From: Sideroxydans sp.
GTDB lineage: Bacteria > Pseudomonadota > Gammaproteobacteria > Burkholderiales > Gallionellaceae
Direction: 5' to 3'
Assembly: GCA_013140695.1 (NCBI GenBank)
Contig: JABFSI010000100.1
Coordinates: 1 to 32,671, forward strand
DNA length: 32,671 nt
The position numbers and the translations under genes were made by a program. Numbering within the stretch: position 1 is the stretch's first letter; every line of letters begins with the position of its first letter. Positions 32,545 to 32,671 of this stretch are shown here, piece after piece. The notes under the pieces are model-generated. The model was not told the origin of the DNA. It worked only from the letters and a program-made list of their open reading frames with translations, and did not search any database.

Positions 32545-32671
32545 TGAGCTAACCCGCCTTAAACGGACACTTCAATAGGAGACAATAATGAAGGAGGTGT
32601 TCGATGGAAAGCAAGAGCAAAGACAAAGTAAATCCAGAGAGGAAACGGCAACGTTTCAGCGCGGAATTCAA
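32545..32671 (+). mobile_element. Left end of an IS3-family insertion sequence
   Basis: A probable terminal inverted repeat begins near 32545 with TGAGCTAACCCGCCTTAAAC followed by GGACACTTC. This has the TGA...CCC...AAA-CGGACA pattern common in IS3-family ends. A transposase reading frame with a strong ribosome site starts 59 bp inside. The other end, the second frame and any target duplication lie outside the window, so the exact boundary is not proven. Confidence 0.7.
32604..32671 (+). CDS. IS3-family transposase OrfA, N-terminal fragment
   Basis: The frame from the ATG at 32604 runs open to the window edge: MESKSKDKVNPERKRQRFSA, then EFK. The RxRFSAEFK motif begins the helix-turn-helix of IS3-family OrfA proteins. 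AAGGAGGT at 32591-32598 is a perfect Shine-Dalgarno at good spacing. An ATG at 32588 is in another frame and is not used. Only 22 residues are visible, so the subgroup cannot be given. Confidence 0.75.
   Translation, partial: MESKSKDKVNPERKRQRFSAEF

Larger units (their letters stand above)
32232..32603. other. Gap between holC and the IS transposase gene
   Basis: This gap of 372 bp has no convincing gene. It holds the holC -10, a loose dyad (TGAGCCG 32284-32290, CGGCTCA 32318-32324), an exact 17-bp tandem duplication at 32436-32469, and from about 32545 the probable left end of an IS3-family element. The stretch 32330-32430 shows no recognisable content. Confidence 0.6.

Overview
The window is chromosomal DNA from a betaproteobacterium, most likely of the Nitrosomonadales (a Gallionellaceae-like or related lineage). 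This is inferred from gene content and order: argC / DUF6776-type membrane protein / bactofilin / erpA, convergent with anmK / M23 endopeptidase, divergent from tyrS; holC / DUF2486-like / valS; a porin_4-type porin; Coq7; and rpsU-yqeY-dnaG-rpoD. Almost everything is core metabolism and information processing. The accessory items are a toxin-antitoxin cassette, a broken DUF2442 gene, a secreted SGNH hydrolase, a GIY-YIG gene, two families of hairpin repeats and the left end of an IS3-family element.

Layout. 1-1854: the 5' part of proA (minus), a small GIY-YIG gene (minus) and trpC (plus), with intergenic gaps filled by a 20-bp palindrome (ATTCCC-N8-GGGAAT, like neisserial dRS3). 1855-5234: a long regulatory gap, a porin, an HI1419/HI1420-type toxin-antitoxin pair, a DUF2442 pseudogene and coq7. 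5363-6557 (minus): an OsmC-family protein and a DUF218/YdcF-ElyC-type membrane protein. 6582-10149: a tightly packed operon of alpha/beta hydrolase, glycerophosphodiester phosphodiesterase and GlpD, which looks like a glycerolipid salvage route. 10203-13756: rplM-rpsI with a near-consensus promoter, then argC, a DUF6776-like gene, bactofilin and erpA. 13807-16312 (minus): anmK and an M23 endopeptidase. 16481-18820: tyrS and a secreted SGNH hydrolase.

18848-23814 is the macromolecular synthesis region (rpsU, yqeY, dnaG, rpoD), followed by a CAU tRNA. 23872-26328 holds dodecin, an unrecognised 92-residue gene, slyX and a BepA-like M48 protease. 26425-28289 (plus) encodes a Ser/Thr kinase fused to a cyclic-nucleotide-binding domain, a rhodanese and TusA. 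28321-32231 (minus) is holC / DUF2486-like / valS. An IS3-family element begins near 32545 and runs off the window.

The most interesting signals are not in the proteins. (1) dRS3-like palindromes occur as inverted pairs around the GIY-YIG gene, in the trpC leader and between coq7 and osmC. (2) A second repeat family keeps its flanks, but its short stems differ between copies and stay self-complementary, which suggests selection on the hairpin. (3) A perfect 9-bp-arm operator-like palindrome sits at the start of the toxin gene. (4) valS contains a patch of about 240 bp in the editing domain with different codon use and about 29 extra residues. (5) An FNR-like box lies at class-II spacing from a -10 element upstream of the porin. 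No CRISPR array, prophage or complete novel defence system is visible.
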